A stretch of 64,000 nucleotides of DNA from DASQBT01 sp963782495 (GTDB lineage Bacteria; Pseudomonadota; Gammaproteobacteria; Burkholderiales; Thiobacillaceae). Each line of letters opens with the position of its first letter. The stretch's first letter is position 1. The stretch covers positions 124,001-188,000 of the forward strand of contig CAWAJU010000007.1 in assembly GCA_963782495.1 (NCBI GenBank), read 5' to 3'. The position numbers were made by a program, and so were the translations under genes. This document shows, one piece after another, positions 17,816 through 27,864 of the stretch. The notes under the pieces were generated by a model that saw only the letters and a program-made list of their open reading frames with translations, searched no databases and had not been told where the DNA came from.

Positions 17816-18240
17816 ATCGTCTCGGCCGGTTTCCCGGTCTGATCCTGGCGCTGCCAACGCTGGCCTTTGGCGCCAATGCTCCGGTTGTCGGCAGCCTGTC
17901 CAACTCGGCAGGCAGCATGTTCCAGGTGATATTCGGCTTGATCGCCGTGGTGTTGCTGATCCTCGGCCTGTCCTGGGTCAGCCGCCGGCTGGGCATTGCT
18001 CAGAGTCTGGGCACCAGCCCGATGAAGGTCGTCGGCAGCGTCAGCCTGGGTGGGCGCGAGCGGGCCGTCCTGATTGAAATCAACGATACCTGGATCGTCG
18101 CTGGCGTCGCCACCGGCCAGGTCAACGCGCTCGCCACCCTGCCCAAGGGCACGCTTCCGTCCAGCCAGACCGGCCTGCCCGGTTCCGGCTTCGCCTCGCG
18201 GTTCAAATCAGTGATCGAGAAATCCGGCAATGCGAAGTAA
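17812..18240 (+). CDS. fliO: Flagellar biosynthesis protein FliO
   Basis: FliO helps assemble the FliP pore of the export gate. The 142-residue protein has an N-terminal signal-like segment, one membrane helix (about residues 43-62) and a small cytosolic domain (LGTSPMKVVGSVSLGGRERA). Sequence is weakly conserved as usual, but position between fliN and fliP and the membrane topology fit. It overlaps fliP by 11 bases. Confidence 0.92.
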   Translation: MNRLGRFPGLILALPTLAFGANAPVVGSLSNSAGSMFQVIFGLIAVVLLILGLSWVSRRLGIAQSLGTSPMKVVGSVSLGGRERAVLIEINDTWIVAGVATGQVNALATLPKGTLPSSQTGLPGSGFASRFKSVIEKSGNAK

Positions 18241-18988
18241 ATTCCCGTGGTTGACTGCGCTGCTGGCACTTGCCGCGATCCTGCTGCCCCTGGCGGCCCA
18301 GGCCGCACCCGCCGGCCTGCCGGCCTTGACCACCACTCCGGCTCCGGGTGGTGGACAAACCTACACCTTAAGTCTCCAGACCCTGATCCTGATGACTGGC
18401 TTGTCGATGCTGCCGGCCGGGCTGCTGATGATGACCAGCTTCACCCGCATCATCATCGTGCTGTCCATGCTGCGTCACGCAATCGGCCTGCAGACCTCGC
18501 CCCCCAATCAGGTGCTGATCGGCCTGTCGCTGTTTCTAACGTTCTTTGTCATGGGACCGACCCTGGACAAGATCTACACCGATGCCTATCAGCCCTACTC
18601 GGAAAACCGCATCAACATGGACGAAGCGTTGCAGCGCGGCACCACCCCGCTGAAAGCTTACATGATGCGCCAGACGCGCGAGACCGACCTGGCTCTGTTC
18701 GTGAAGATTTCCGCAAGCCCGGCGGTGAAGTCACCGGACGATGTGCCGATGCGCATCCTGGTGCCGGCCTATATCACCAGCGAATTGAAGACCGCGTTCC
18801 AGATTGGCTTCGCCATTTTCATCCCCTTCCTGATCATCGATCTGGTGGTGGCGAGCGTGCTCATGTCCATGGGCATGATGATGGTGTCGCCGGTCATGAT
18901 CTCGCTGCCGTTCAAGGTCATCCTGTTCGTGCTGGTGGACGGCTGGCATCTGCTGATCGGTTCCCTGGCCCAGAGCTTTTATCAATAG
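18230..18988 (+). CDS. fliP: Flagellar export gate protein FliP
   Basis: FliP forms most of the pore of the type III export gate. The 252-residue protein starts with a cleavable signal peptide (LLPLAAQAA) and then has four membrane helices. Family blocks include LSMLPAGLLMMTSFTRIIIV and SPPNQVLIGLSLFLTFFVMG. Length is normal. The start lies in fliO. Confidence 0.98.
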   Translation: MRSKFPWLTALLALAAILLPLAAQAAPAGLPALTTTPAPGGGQTYTLSLQTLILMTGLSMLPAGLLMMTSFTRIIIVLSMLRHAIGLQTSPPNQVLIGLSLFLTFFVMGPTLDKIYTDAYQPYSENRINMDEALQRGTTPLKAYMMRQTRETDLALFVKISASPAVKSPDDVPMRILVPAYITSELKTAFQIGFAIFIPFLIIDLVVASVLMSMGMMMVSPVMISLPFKVILFVLVDGWHLLIGSLAQSFYQ

Positions 18989-19021
18989 CCCCTTGACCCA
19001 CATATTTCGGAGCGCACAACC

Positions 19022-19294
19022 ATGATGAACAGTGAAAGCGTAATGACTTTGGGCCAGAACGCCATGCAAGTCGTGTTGTTGCTCTCCGCTCCGCTGCTCG
19101 GCGTCACGCTGATCATCGGCCTGGTGGTCAGCATTTTCCAGGCCACCACCCAGATCAACGACGCCAGTCTGTCGTTTGTGCCCAAACTGGTCGGCGTGAT
19201 ACTGGCGCTGGTCGTTGCTGGCCCGTGGATGCTCACCGTGATCACGGATTACATGACGCGACTGCTGACCGATTTGCCGGGCCTCATCGGTTAG
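19022..19294 (+). CDS. fliQ: Flagellar export gate protein FliQ
   Basis: FliQ is a small gate subunit that wraps the FliP pore. The 90-residue protein has two membrane helices and the family motif GLVVSIFQATTQINDASLSF. It follows fliP by 33 bases and has the expected length. Confidence 0.97.
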   Translation: MMNSESVMTLGQNAMQVVLLLSAPLLGVTLIIGLVVSIFQATTQINDASLSFVPKLVGVILALVVAGPWMLTVITDYMTRLLTDLPGLIG

Positions 19295-19359
19295 AACAGT
19301 GAGTGATAAGGGGTCGCAAGCTTGAGGCCACTTCACCTTCACGCCTCACCACAAAGCCA

Positions 19360-20151
19360 ATGATCTCCGTCACCGACGCCCAGTTGAACGCCTGGCTCGT
19401 CAGTTTCATGCTGCCCCTGGCCCGGATCCTGGGCTTGATCATGGTCGCACCCGGCTTTGGCCACGCCGACGTACCAAATCGGGTGAAGATCGGGCTGGGG
19501 ATCTTCATCACCCTGGCCATCGCCCCTGCCCTGCCGCCCATCGCTTCCTTCGACCTGTTTTCCTTCCAGGGCTTGCTGGCACTGGCAATACAAATCCTGG
19601 TCGGCGTGGCCATGGGCTTGATCATGCAAATGGCGTTTGCCGCCGTGACGATGGCCGGCGAATTGATCGGCCTGCAGATGGGCATCGGCTTTGCCACCTT
19701 CTATGACCCTGACAATACGGCGGGTAGCGCCGTCATCAGCCAGTTTCTGAGCTGGCTTGCCTTGCTCGCCTTCTTTGCCACGAATGTCCACCTGGCCCTG
19801 ATCGGCACGCTGACCGAGAGCTTCCATGCCTTGCCTGTCAGCCCGCAGCTGTTGGGCGGCGCCGGCCTGAAAGCTGTTGCGGATGGCGCCTCCGTGATTT
19901 TCCAGGCTGGCGTCCAGCTCGCGCTGCCTATCATCGCGGTTCTGCTGATGACCAATATCGTGCTGGCAGTGCTGACCCGATCCGCGCCCCAGATGAACAT
20001 CTTCGCCATAGGATTCCCCATCACTCTGGGAGTCGGCCTCCTGCTACTTGATCTGACCCTGCCCTACTATGCCGGCCAAACGGAAGCCTTGTTCCAGTCG
20101 GCGCTCGAATCAATGCAGGTCCTGTTCGGCGGCTTTGCGAACACCCGCTAG
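19360..20151 (+). CDS. fliR: Flagellar export gate protein FliR
   Basis: FliR completes the FliPQR export gate. The 263-residue protein has about six membrane helices, with the conserved RILGLIMVAPGFGHADVP and MAGELIGLQMGIGFATFYDP blocks. The ATG at 19360 matches the usual FliR N-terminus; the open frame upstream lacks similarity. It is the last gene of the flagellar run, and a strong hairpin follows directly. Confidence 0.97.
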   Translation: MISVTDAQLNAWLVSFMLPLARILGLIMVAPGFGHADVPNRVKIGLGIFITLAIAPALPPIASFDLFSFQGLLALAIQILVGVAMGLIMQMAFAAVTMAGELIGLQMGIGFATFYDPDNTAGSAVISQFLSWLALLAFFATNVHLALIGTLTESFHALPVSPQLLGGAGLKAVADGASVIFQAGVQLALPIIAVLLMTNIVLAVLTRSAPQMNIFAIGFPITLGVGLLLLDLTLPYYAGQTEALFQSALESMQVLFGGFANTR

Positions 20152-20173
20152 GCGGTCTTCCAAGGAAGACCGC
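20152..20173 (+). terminator. Hairpin at the end of the fliL-R operon
   Basis: A perfect 10-bp stem (GCGGTCTTCC / GGAAGACCGC) with a 2-base loop begins at the last base of the fliR stop region. It lacks a T run, so it may protect the transcript end or act with Rho. Confidence 0.55.
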
Positions 20174-20258
20174 GGAGTGGGACGCGCTGCTCTTAACTCC
20201 CTGGCCAGTCGCCCCCCGGAAAGATAGTGGGAACCCTTATGAAACTGTACCCCCTACT

Positions 20259-20266
20259 GCCGATAC
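20259..20266 (+). promoter_or_regulatory. GCCGATAC box upstream of the first TonB receptor
   Basis: A sigma-28-like -10 octamer with TGAA exactly 15 bases upstream, the best -35 match of the four boxes in the window. It lies 127 bases before the receptor ATG. Tentative. Confidence 0.3.
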
Positions 20267-20392
20267 CTCAAATGAGGGCCAGGCTGGGGTAATCCGGAGA
20301 CTAATTATTGATAGAGCAAATTCCAAACCTCGCATTTTAATGAGATTTAACAATACGAAAGTATCTTGGATGCAATCGCGGCATTTCCCACC

Positions 20393-22441
20393 ATGAACGA
20401 CAAGAAACGGTTGCCAGGTGGCTTACCTGAAAGGTCGGTTTATCGCCCAAATGGTTTATGTCCGTCCAATCGGGACAAGAGCCTGGCCCTGCTGCTTGGC
20501 CTTGCCACACTGGCGGCTGCACCGGCGCACGCCGCAACGGAATTGACCGAGCTGAGCCTGGAACAGTTGCTCAATGTCAACATCGTCGGCGCATCCAAGT
20601 ACCAGCAGAAACAGAATGAGGTGGCTGCCGCGGTCAGCGTCATCACGCGCAGCGAAATCAAGGCCTTCGGCTGGCGAACCCTGGCCGAGGCCCTGGCGAG
20701 CCTGCCAGGCATCAACACGATCTACGACCGGCAGTATAGCTACCTTGGCACGCGCGGATTCGGCCTGCCGGGCGATTTCAATACCCGCATCCTGCTGACC
20801 ATCAATGGCAATCGGGTCAACGATGTGGTCTACGACCAGGCCATGATTGGGCGAGAATTTCCACTCGATCTGGATTTGATCGAGCGCATCGAGTTCATTC
20901 CCGGACCGGGGGGTGCGGTATATGGCCAGAACGCGATGTTCGGTGTGGTCAACGTGGTGACCCGTACCGGCGTCGGAGTGGACGGCACCGAACTGGCCGC
21001 CAGCTACCAGAGCCGGCAAGCGGCACGGGAAGGCCGCGCAACGTGGGGCAAGATGCTCGACAACGGCGTCGACGTACTGCTGTCCGCTTCGGGCTTCAAA
21101 GCCGCGGGCGAGGACCTCTTCTTCACTTACCCGGGCGCCGGCCCCGGTGGAACCGATCTCTCCGGCACTGCCCGCGGCATGGACGGCGAAGGCGACAAGA
21201 AATTCTTTTCCCATATGGCTCGCGGACCCTGGTCATTCGACTTTTCCTACGGAGATCGCCGGAAAGATGACCCGACCGCGTCCTTTTTCGGGGACCCGCT
21301 GGTTCCTGGCGCGTACCAGCGAGACCGTCATCTACTGACGCAATTGCAGTATCAGGACAGCTTTGCAGGCAACACGCTGGATCTGTCTGGGCGCGTGTTC
21401 CTGGGTCGCGAGCGTTATACCGCGGTCACCATCTCCGGCACGCCCTTTCTGTCCACCGGTTCCAGCGATTGGCGCGGGATCGAGATGCGGCTTCTGTCCA
21501 CCGGCTGGACCGATCACAAGCTGATGTTGGGGATGGAATATCAGGACAACGCGCGCCAGGACGAGACCTACGTGGATGTCGTTGCGCAGAACCAGCTTGT
21601 CTCTGTCCCCGCGTCGGGCTGGCGCGCAGGCCTGTATGCACAGGACGAATGGACACTCGGCAATACCCTGAGCACAACGCTGGGGCTGCGTGTCGACCGC
21701 AACAACGTAACCGGCAGTGCATTGAGTCCGCGCCTCGCGCTGATCTGGCAGACGACGCCTGTCACCACGCTCAAGGCGCTCTACGGCCGGGCCCATCGCG
21801 CACCCAACGTCTACGAACATGACTACAGCGACGGCGTGAGCCAGGTCGCCAATCCGGCCCTGAACGGTGAAACCATCGATACCCTGGAACTGGTGATTGA
21901 CCGCCGCGTGGGGCAAAGCCTGCGGCTGCGCGGTTCCGCGTATCACTGGAAGATGACCGGCCTGGTGACGTTGGGAATCGACCCGGTCAGTGGACTTTCA
22001 CAATATCAGTCAGGAGAGGACGTGCAGGCCAAGGGTGTGGAACTGTCCGGCGACAAGACCTGGGATTGGGCCGGGCGGCTGCGCGGCAGCCTGTCTTATC
22101 AGGACGTGGCCTATGCCAGCGGTGCCCGGCTGGACAATTCCCCGCAACTGCTGGGCAAACTCAATATCTCCGGCCCGCTGCCGGCTGCCAGCCTGCGCCT
22201 GGGTTACGAACTCCAGTATTACAGCAAACGGCAGACGCTCGACGGCACGAAGCTTGACGGCTACTGGCTGTCCAATCTCAACCTGGTCGCAGACAAATTG
22301 GCTAGGGGACTGGAGGTGTCGCTGGGCATCTACAACCTCTTCGATGCGCATTATGAGAATCCAGGTTCCGACATTAACTGGCAGAACGCGCTGCAGCAGG
22401 ACGGGAGGAGCATCCGTGTCAAATTGGATTTCCAGTTCTGA
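20393..22441 (+). CDS. TonB-dependent outer-membrane receptor (first of pair)
   Basis: A 682-residue receptor. After an unusually long charged N-terminus the signal peptide core is LALLLGLATLAAAPAHA. The plug follows (VSVITRSEIKAFGWRTLAEA, then RIEFIPGPGGAVYGQNAMFG), then a beta barrel ending in a terminal aromatic (VKLDFQF). It would import a ligand across the outer membrane using TonB energy. The substrate cannot be told from sequence. The N-terminal LSLEQLLNVNIVGASKYQQK segment is typical of receptors linked to YfiR and hybrid kinases, as here. The ATG at 20393 is preferred, although an in-frame TTG at 20366 is possible. Confidence 0.92.
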   Translation: MNDKKRLPGGLPERSVYRPNGLCPSNRDKSLALLLGLATLAAAPAHAATELTELSLEQLLNVNIVGASKYQQKQNEVAAAVSVITRSEIKAFGWRTLAEALASLPGINTIYDRQYSYLGTRGFGLPGDFNTRILLTINGNRVNDVVYDQAMIGREFPLDLDLIERIEFIPGPGGAVYGQNAMFGVVNVVTRTGVGVDGTELAASYQSRQAAREGRATWGKMLDNGVDVLLSASGFKAAGEDLFFTYPGAGPGGTDLSGTARGMDGEGDKKFFSHMARGPWSFDFSYGDRRKDDPTASFFGDPLVPGAYQRDRHLLTQLQYQDSFAGNTLDLSGRVFLGRERYTAVTISGTPFLSTGSSDWRGIEMRLLSTGWTDHKLMLGMEYQDNARQDETYVDVVAQNQLVSVPASGWRAGLYAQDEWTLGNTLSTTLGLRVDRNNVTGSALSPRLALIWQTTPVTTLKALYGRAHRAPNVYEHDYSDGVSQVANPALNGETIDTLELVIDRRVGQSLRLRGSAYHWKMTGLVTLGIDPVSGLSQYQSGEDVQAKGVELSGDKTWDWAGRLRGSLSYQDVAYASGARLDNSPQLLGKLNISGPLPAASLRLGYELQYYSKRQTLDGTKLDGYWLSNLNLVADKLARGLEVSLGIYNLFDAHYENPGSDINWQNALQQDGRSIRVKLDFQF

Positions 22442-22552
22442 CGACGGAACCAATCGCATGCGTCGCAACCTACCCCCCCTGTTTCGAATTGAACCGGCCC
22501 TCCCCGACGCGACCCAGTCGTTTCCTGCCGGATTACTTACGCGGCGCATAAC

Positions 22553-24559
22553 ATGACCATGGATCTACGCCCGGCAGTCGCATCGCTGGCATTTGCCTTG
22601 CTGGCGCAGTCGCTTCAACCGGTGTATGCCGCGCAAGCCGGCACGGATGTATTCGCACTCAATCTGGAAGAGTTGATGCAGATCGTGGTGACCTCCGTTT
22701 CCAAAAAGGAACAGACCCTGGCCAAGACGGCGGCAGCAGCCTATGTCATTCAGGCCGACGACATACGCCGCAGCGGCGCCAGCAATATTCCCGAAGCTCT
22801 GCGTCTGGCTCCGGGGGTGCAGGTGTCAGCCCTCGGCAACAACAAATGGGCGGTGTCCATCCGCGGTCAGGCCGATCAATACAGCAACAAGCTGTTGGTG
22901 CTGGTGGACGGTCGCAGCGTATACAGTCCCCTGTTTTCGGGGGTGCAATGGGAAGCGCTGGATGTCCCCCTGGAAAACATCGCCCGTATCGAAGTCATCC
23001 GTGGCCCCGGGGCTTCCATATGGGGTGCCAATGCGGTCAATGGCGTAATCAATATTATTACCAAGTCCGCCTTCGATACCGTCGGTGCGCGGGTCGCCAT
23101 CGCGGCCGGCAGCGAATTGCGCGGCTACGGTTTCGCCCGTTACGGGTGGAGCCCCGGCCCGGATAGCGCCGCACAGATTTATGTCAAGGCACACGACTAC
23201 GGCGCATCCCTGCCTGTGGAAGGTGGCGATGGTGTCGATGACTGGCGCAACCGGAGCGCCGGCTTCAAGTTAGAGAATCTTCTTGAAAGTGGCCCACTCA
23301 AAGTCCAGGGTGGTGTGTACCAATCCCTCGCGGGCAGCGAACTCACCCAGGTCAGCGCCCCGCCGACCAACACCCTGGTGCAGTCCACCCAGCAAATTTC
23401 GGGAGGACACCTGATGGCACGCTGGGAAAATCAGCGCGGCCAGGATCTCCAGCAAAGCTTGCAGGCCTCCCTGGACCATTTGGATTTTGACCACGCCATC
23501 CTCAAGGAGCGGCGTACCACGCTCGATCTGGAATACCAGAACGAGATGGCTATGGGCACGGATCACGATCTGATCTGGGGCCTGGGCTACCAGTTCAGCA
23601 GCGACCATATCGACGGCTCGCCCATGGTCATGGTGGACGATCCGGACCGCAATACCGCGCTATACAGCGCCTACGTGCAGGATGAGATCAGTCTGCAGCC
23701 GGAGCGCTGGCGCCTGAGTCTGGGTGCGCGGCTTGAACACAACGATTACACCGGCCTCGCGCTTCAGCCCAACCTCCGCCTGCTCTGGACCCCAGACGAC
23801 TCGAACAGCACCTGGCTGTCGCTGGCGCGGGCAATTCGCACGCCTTCACGCATGGAACGCGGCGCGGCAATCTACTTACAGGCCGATCCGACAGGCATGC
23901 CGCCGTTTGTGCCGCCCAGCGTGCTGCAACTCGTCAGCAAGCAAATGGGCAACGAGCAGTTGGATGCCCTCGATCTGGGCTGGCGCTACCGGCTTAATGC
24001 CACCGCCAGCCTGGATTTATCCGCCTTCTATTACCAGTATGAAAAGCTGCGCGGTACCGCCCTGACGCCGCCCACATTGGTGTCCCCTCCGGGTTATTTG
24101 CTGGTCCAGACCCAGGGCGACAATGCCAACAGCGCCATTACCCATGGCCTGGAAGCGTCTTTCGACTGGCAACCGCAACAGGGCTGGCGCATGCAAGCCA
24201 ATTACAGCTGGCTGAACTCGAATGTGCACACTGCGGATCTGGCCGGGCAACTTACCAGCGACTACACCGACACTTCGCCGACCCACCAGGTCTCATTGCG
24301 CTCATCCCTGGATCTGAGCGCCGCGCTGCGGTGGGATGCCTGGTTGCGCTATGTCAGCCGCATCGACAAGTATGCCATTCCCCAATTCACCACTCTGGAT
24401 ATGCGACTCGCCTGGCAAGCGAGCAAGGGCCTGGAAATTTCGCTGGTTGGGCAGAACCTGCTGGATGGCGCCCACCGTGAATACGGAAGTACTTTCTTCC
24501 AGTTCACGCCCAGCGAGATACAGCGTGGCTTCTATGTGAAAGCGGAATGGAGATACTGA
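22553..24559 (+). CDS. TonB-dependent outer-membrane receptor (second of pair)
   Basis: A 668-residue receptor, clearly different from the first. It has a signal peptide (LAFALLAQSLQPVYA), an EELMQIVVTSVSKKEQTLAK segment and plug motifs AAAYVIQADDIRRSGASNIP and RIEVIRGPGASIWGANAVNG. The barrel ends GFYVKAEWRY. Four bases separate its stop from the yfiR-like gene, so receptor and signalling genes are probably one operon. Ligand unknown. Confidence 0.92.
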   Translation: MTMDLRPAVASLAFALLAQSLQPVYAAQAGTDVFALNLEELMQIVVTSVSKKEQTLAKTAAAAYVIQADDIRRSGASNIPEALRLAPGVQVSALGNNKWAVSIRGQADQYSNKLLVLVDGRSVYSPLFSGVQWEALDVPLENIARIEVIRGPGASIWGANAVNGVINIITKSAFDTVGARVAIAAGSELRGYGFARYGWSPGPDSAAQIYVKAHDYGASLPVEGGDGVDDWRNRSAGFKLENLLESGPLKVQGGVYQSLAGSELTQVSAPPTNTLVQSTQQISGGHLMARWENQRGQDLQQSLQASLDHLDFDHAILKERRTTLDLEYQNEMAMGTDHDLIWGLGYQFSSDHIDGSPMVMVDDPDRNTALYSAYVQDEISLQPERWRLSLGARLEHNDYTGLALQPNLRLLWTPDDSNSTWLSLARAIRTPSRMERGAAIYLQADPTGMPPFVPPSVLQLVSKQMGNEQLDALDLGWRYRLNATASLDLSAFYYQYEKLRGTALTPPTLVSPPGYLLVQTQGDNANSAITHGLEASFDWQPQQGWRMQANYSWLNSNVHTADLAGQLTSDYTDTSPTHQVSLRSSLDLSAALRWDAWLRYVSRIDKYAIPQFTTLDMRLAWQASKGLEISLVGQNLLDGAHREYGSTFFQFTPSEIQRGFYVKAEWRY

Positions 24560-24562
24560 AGC

Positions 24563-25099
24563 GTGCCCACAATCTCTAGCCTTCACTCCGGTTTGCGCGC
24601 GGCCTTGCTCGCGCTACTACTGCTTGTGCCTGGCGCAATTCGGGCTGATTCCCTGACTGAATATCGGGTCAAGGCGGCCTTCCTGTTCAATTTCGTTGCC
24701 TTCACCGTATGGCCTGCCGAAGTGGGCAACACCCTCAATTTGTGCGTCTTTGGGCCGGATCCCTTCGGCGAGGACCTGGACCGTCTGGAGGGCAAGAGTG
24801 TGGCTGGACGCAGCCTGTCCGTACGGCGTATCAATAGCGTGTCTGGCCTGGCGGATTGCCAGGTCGTCTTCGTCAGCCGCGCGGCTATCGGCAATTTGCC
24901 ACGAGTGCTCGACACTGTGAGCGGCAAGCCGGTTTTGACCGTCTCCGATTCGGTCGGTGCAGCCCGCCAGGGTGTCGCCCTCAACATGATCACAGTGCAG
25001 AACAAGGTGACGTTCGAAGCCAATCTCGGCGCCGCCCGTGGCAACGGGTTGAATCTCAGTTCCAAACTGCTGCATTTGGCAAAGGAGGTGTATCAGTGA
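24563..25099 (+). CDS. YfiR-family (DUF4154) periplasmic protein
   Basis: A 178-residue exported protein (signal peptide ending GAIRA). It has the family's EYRVKAAFLFNFVAFTVWP opening, two conserved Cys (in NLCVFGP and LADCQVVF), and the NMITVQNKVTFEANLGAARG ending that resembles YfiR. In Pseudomonas YfiR is the periplasmic repressor of the YfiN cyclase. Here the partner is more likely the adjacent hybrid kinase. The start is a GTG at 24563. Its 3' end holds the AGGAGG ribosome site of the kinase gene. Confidence 0.88.
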   Translation: MPTISSLHSGLRAALLALLLLVPGAIRADSLTEYRVKAAFLFNFVAFTVWPAEVGNTLNLCVFGPDPFGEDLDRLEGKSVAGRSLSVRRINSVSGLADCQVVFVSRAAIGNLPRVLDTVSGKPVLTVSDSVGAARQGVALNMITVQNKVTFEANLGAARGNGLNLSSKLLHLAKEVYQ

Positions 25100-27864
25100 T
25101 TCGCGATCGGCATACCGCGGCACTCACGCCCTTGGGCGATCGCCTGCTGCGCATCAATCAGCTTACCTTGGGTACCGCCCTCGCCCTCGTTGCAGCGATC
25201 GTCATCGTGAGCAGTTTCGCTGGCAATCTGTATGCGCTGATCGACGGAAGCCAGGCGAAAGCCAAGGTGTTGGCAGAGAATGCCGGCGCCAGCCTGATGT
25301 TCCAGGATCGAGGCGCGGCCCAGGAACTGCTCAAGACCCTGCAGAATGCCCAGGACGTCCGTGCCGCTGCCATTTACGACAAGAACCACGACCTGTTCGC
25401 GCGCTACGAGGCTGCCGGCCACCAAGCAGCTGCGGCCCTGGCCGGACTCGACGAGGCGGTGACTGTGGATTTCCAATACATTCGATTGGTCCAGCCTGTC
25501 GTCAACAACGGCGAACTGCTCGGCGCAATCATGATGCGCGTCGACATGCAGGGTCTCTATCGGCAGATGCTGCTGCAATTCCTGACCACGCTGGTTGCGG
25601 CAGTCATTGCGGTGCTCCTTGCCCGGATATTGCTAAGGCGCCTGAGTGCATCCTTGCTGAAGCCGCTTGCGAGCCTGACCGAGGTGATGGATCAGGTATC
25701 CGAAAATGGCGACTTCAGTCTGCGTGGGTCGCCCAGCGAAGTGACCGAGCTTGACAAGCTGGCAACAGGGTTCAACGCAATGCTAAACCATATTCAGCGG
25801 CGCGACGTGCGCTTGGCTGCCTATCGTGACCACCTCGAGGAGGAAGTCGCGAACCGAACGGTAGAATTCCTGCACGCGAAAGAGGCCGCCGAGGCGGCCA
25901 GTCAGGCCAAGAGTGCATTTCTCGCCACCATGAGCCATGAAATCCGCACCCCCATGAATGGCGTGCTGGGAATGAACGAATTACTGCTCGGCAGCTTGCT
26001 TGAACCACAGCAGCGCACGTGGGCGGAATCGGTGCAGAATTCGGGTCAGCACTTGCTGGGGGTCATCAACGACATTCTCGACTTTTCCAAAATTGAATCC
26101 GGTCACATGGAGCTGGAGTCGGTCGACTTCGACCTGGTTGAATTGGTGGAAGATGTGGTGTCGATGTTCGTTCAGCAGGCCGAGAGCAAGGGGATCGAAC
26201 TTGCCTCCCAGATTCTGCCGTCTGATATGCCGCTGGGATTGCGCGGCGACCCGTTCCGGCTGCGCCAGATCGTTTCCAACCTGATAGGCAATGCAATCAA
26301 GTTCACCCAGGAGGGCGAGGTCGTCGTGCGCGTCCTGCTGCTCGGCGAGACCCCAACGGAAGCCAGGGTCAGCCTGTGCGTAGAGGATAGCGGTATCGGA
26401 ATCGCGCCCGACGTCCAATCCAGGATCTTCGAGCATTTCTCCCAGGCGGACAGTTCAACCACCCGCAAGTTCGGTGGCACAGGCCTTGGGCTCGCCATCT
26501 GCAAACAGCTGGCCGAATTGATGGGAGGCAGCATCCGGGTAGAGAGCGCGGTCGGCTGCGGTGCAAAATTCTTGCTCAACCTGAGTCTGCCAAAGGCGGC
26601 CGCCAGGTTGGATAGGATTCACCCTTCAACCGCGCTGGCGGACGTGCGCGTTCTGGTGGTGGATGACAATCAGACCAATCGGGACATCCTGCTTCAACAG
26701 TTGGGCGGTTGGCGAATGCGTGCGGTATGCGCAAGAGGCGGTGAAGAGGCTCTGCACCTGATGGCAGAGGCGGTGGAGACCGGCTCGCCGTTCCAGCTTG
26801 CCATACTGGACATGCACATGCCGAAAATGGATGGCCTGCAACTGGCGCGTGCCATTCATGCCCAGCCCAAATACGCCGGAACGCGGCTCATGATGCTGAC
26901 CTCGACCTATTCCGGTGCAAGCCGTCACACGCTGAGGGATGCGGGCATCCTGCGTCATGTCAACAAACCGATTCGCCGCGCCGATCTCCTGCAAGTCTTG
27001 GGACGCGTCCTGGCCATGGATCCAGCCGCCCCGGACAAGCCCGCTCATGAAAGCGTCACAATGCCGCCTTTGATGCGTGGCGCGGTACTGCTGGTCGAAG
27101 ATAACCCGGTCAATCAGCAAGTGGCGCAAGCCATGCTTGCCAAACTGGGTGTCTCCATGACCCTTGCCAACGATGGCAAGGAGGCAGTCGATCTCGCCAC
27201 TCGTCAAGAGTTTGACCTGATTCTGATGGATTGCCAGATGCCGGTCATGGATGGCTTTGAGGCGACCACCCTTATCAGGAGCCTGCCCAATGGTCGCGGA
27301 AAGCGGCTTCCCATTATTGCCCTGACCGCCAACACCATGCCGGGAGATCGAGAGAAGTGCCTGGATATCGGGATGAATGACTTCCTGCCCAAACCCTATT
27401 CGCTTGCGCAACTCCAGGTGACACTGGCCGGCTGGCTGGCCGACGGAACTGCTCGGCAGGTGCCGGCGAATCCCGCTGAAATGCCACGCGAAACCGATCC
27501 ACCAATCCGGCAGTCGTTAAACATAGAGAAGCTGCAGGCCTTCCGGGAGCTCGATCCGTCAGGCAGCATGAAGCTGGCGGCCGAGTTGCTGCGCACGTTC
27601 CTGTCTTCTGCCTCCGAGCGTGTTGCCCATATCGAGGCGGCTATCGCTGCAGGAGACGGCGACAATCTCGGCTCCGCGGCCCACGCTCTCAAATCCAGCG
27701 CCGCCAACGTGGGCGCCGAGCGCTTGTCCGAGCTCTACCGTCAGTTGGAGAAGCTGGGCAGGGAAAGCCGAATGGAGGAAGCCCGCGCCCTGCTTGACCA
27801 GGTGCGCACCGAGTACCGGCAGGCCGTGTCGGATATGCAGGAAGTTTTGTTGGAGGCTGGATGA
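25096..27864 (+). CDS. Hybrid sensor histidine kinase with two receivers and Hpt domain
   Basis: A 922-residue membrane kinase. The order is: membrane helix (about 20-47), CHASE8-like periplasmic sensor, second helix (about 155-180), HAMP, HisKA with H281 in MSHEIRTPMNG, and HATPase (SNLIGNAIKFT, GLGLAI). Two receivers (D572 in LDMHMPKMDG, D712 in MDCQMPVMDG) and an Hpt domain with H863 (AHALKSSAANVGA) follow. All phosphorelay residues are present, so it is likely active. The GTG at 25096 is chosen because AAAGGAGG lies 7 bases upstream; it overlaps the yfiR-like stop. The next gene encodes its probable output regulator. Confidence 0.93.
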   Translation: MIRDRHTAALTPLGDRLLRINQLTLGTALALVAAIVIVSSFAGNLYALIDGSQAKAKVLAENAGASLMFQDRGAAQELLKTLQNAQDVRAAAIYDKNHDLFARYEAAGHQAAAALAGLDEAVTVDFQYIRLVQPVVNNGELLGAIMMRVDMQGLYRQMLLQFLTTLVAAVIAVLLARILLRRLSASLLKPLASLTEVMDQVSENGDFSLRGSPSEVTELDKLATGFNAMLNHIQRRDVRLAAYRDHLEEEVANRTVEFLHAKEAAEAASQAKSAFLATMSHEIRTPMNGVLGMNELLLGSLLEPQQRTWAESVQNSGQHLLGVINDILDFSKIESGHMELESVDFDLVELVEDVVSMFVQQAESKGIELASQILPSDMPLGLRGDPFRLRQIVSNLIGNAIKFTQEGEVVVRVLLLGETPTEARVSLCVEDSGIGIAPDVQSRIFEHFSQADSSTTRKFGGTGLGLAICKQLAELMGGSIRVESAVGCGAKFLLNLSLPKAAARLDRIHPSTALADVRVLVVDDNQTNRDILLQQLGGWRMRAVCARGGEEALHLMAEAVETGSPFQLAILDMHMPKMDGLQLARAIHAQPKYAGTRLMMLTSTYSGASRHTLRDAGILRHVNKPIRRADLLQVLGRVLAMDPAAPDKPAHESVTMPPLMRGAVLLVEDNPVNQQVAQAMLAKLGVSMTLANDGKEAVDLATRQEFDLILMDCQMPVMDGFEATTLIRSLPNGRGKRLPIIALTANTMPGDREKCLDIGMNDFLPKPYSLAQLQVTLAGWLADGTARQVPANPAEMPRETDPPIRQSLNIEKLQAFRELDPSGSMKLAAELLRTFLSSASERVAHIEAAIAAGDGDNLGSAAHALKSSAANVGAERLSELYRQLEKLGRESRMEEARALLDQVRTEYRQAVSDMQEVLLEAG

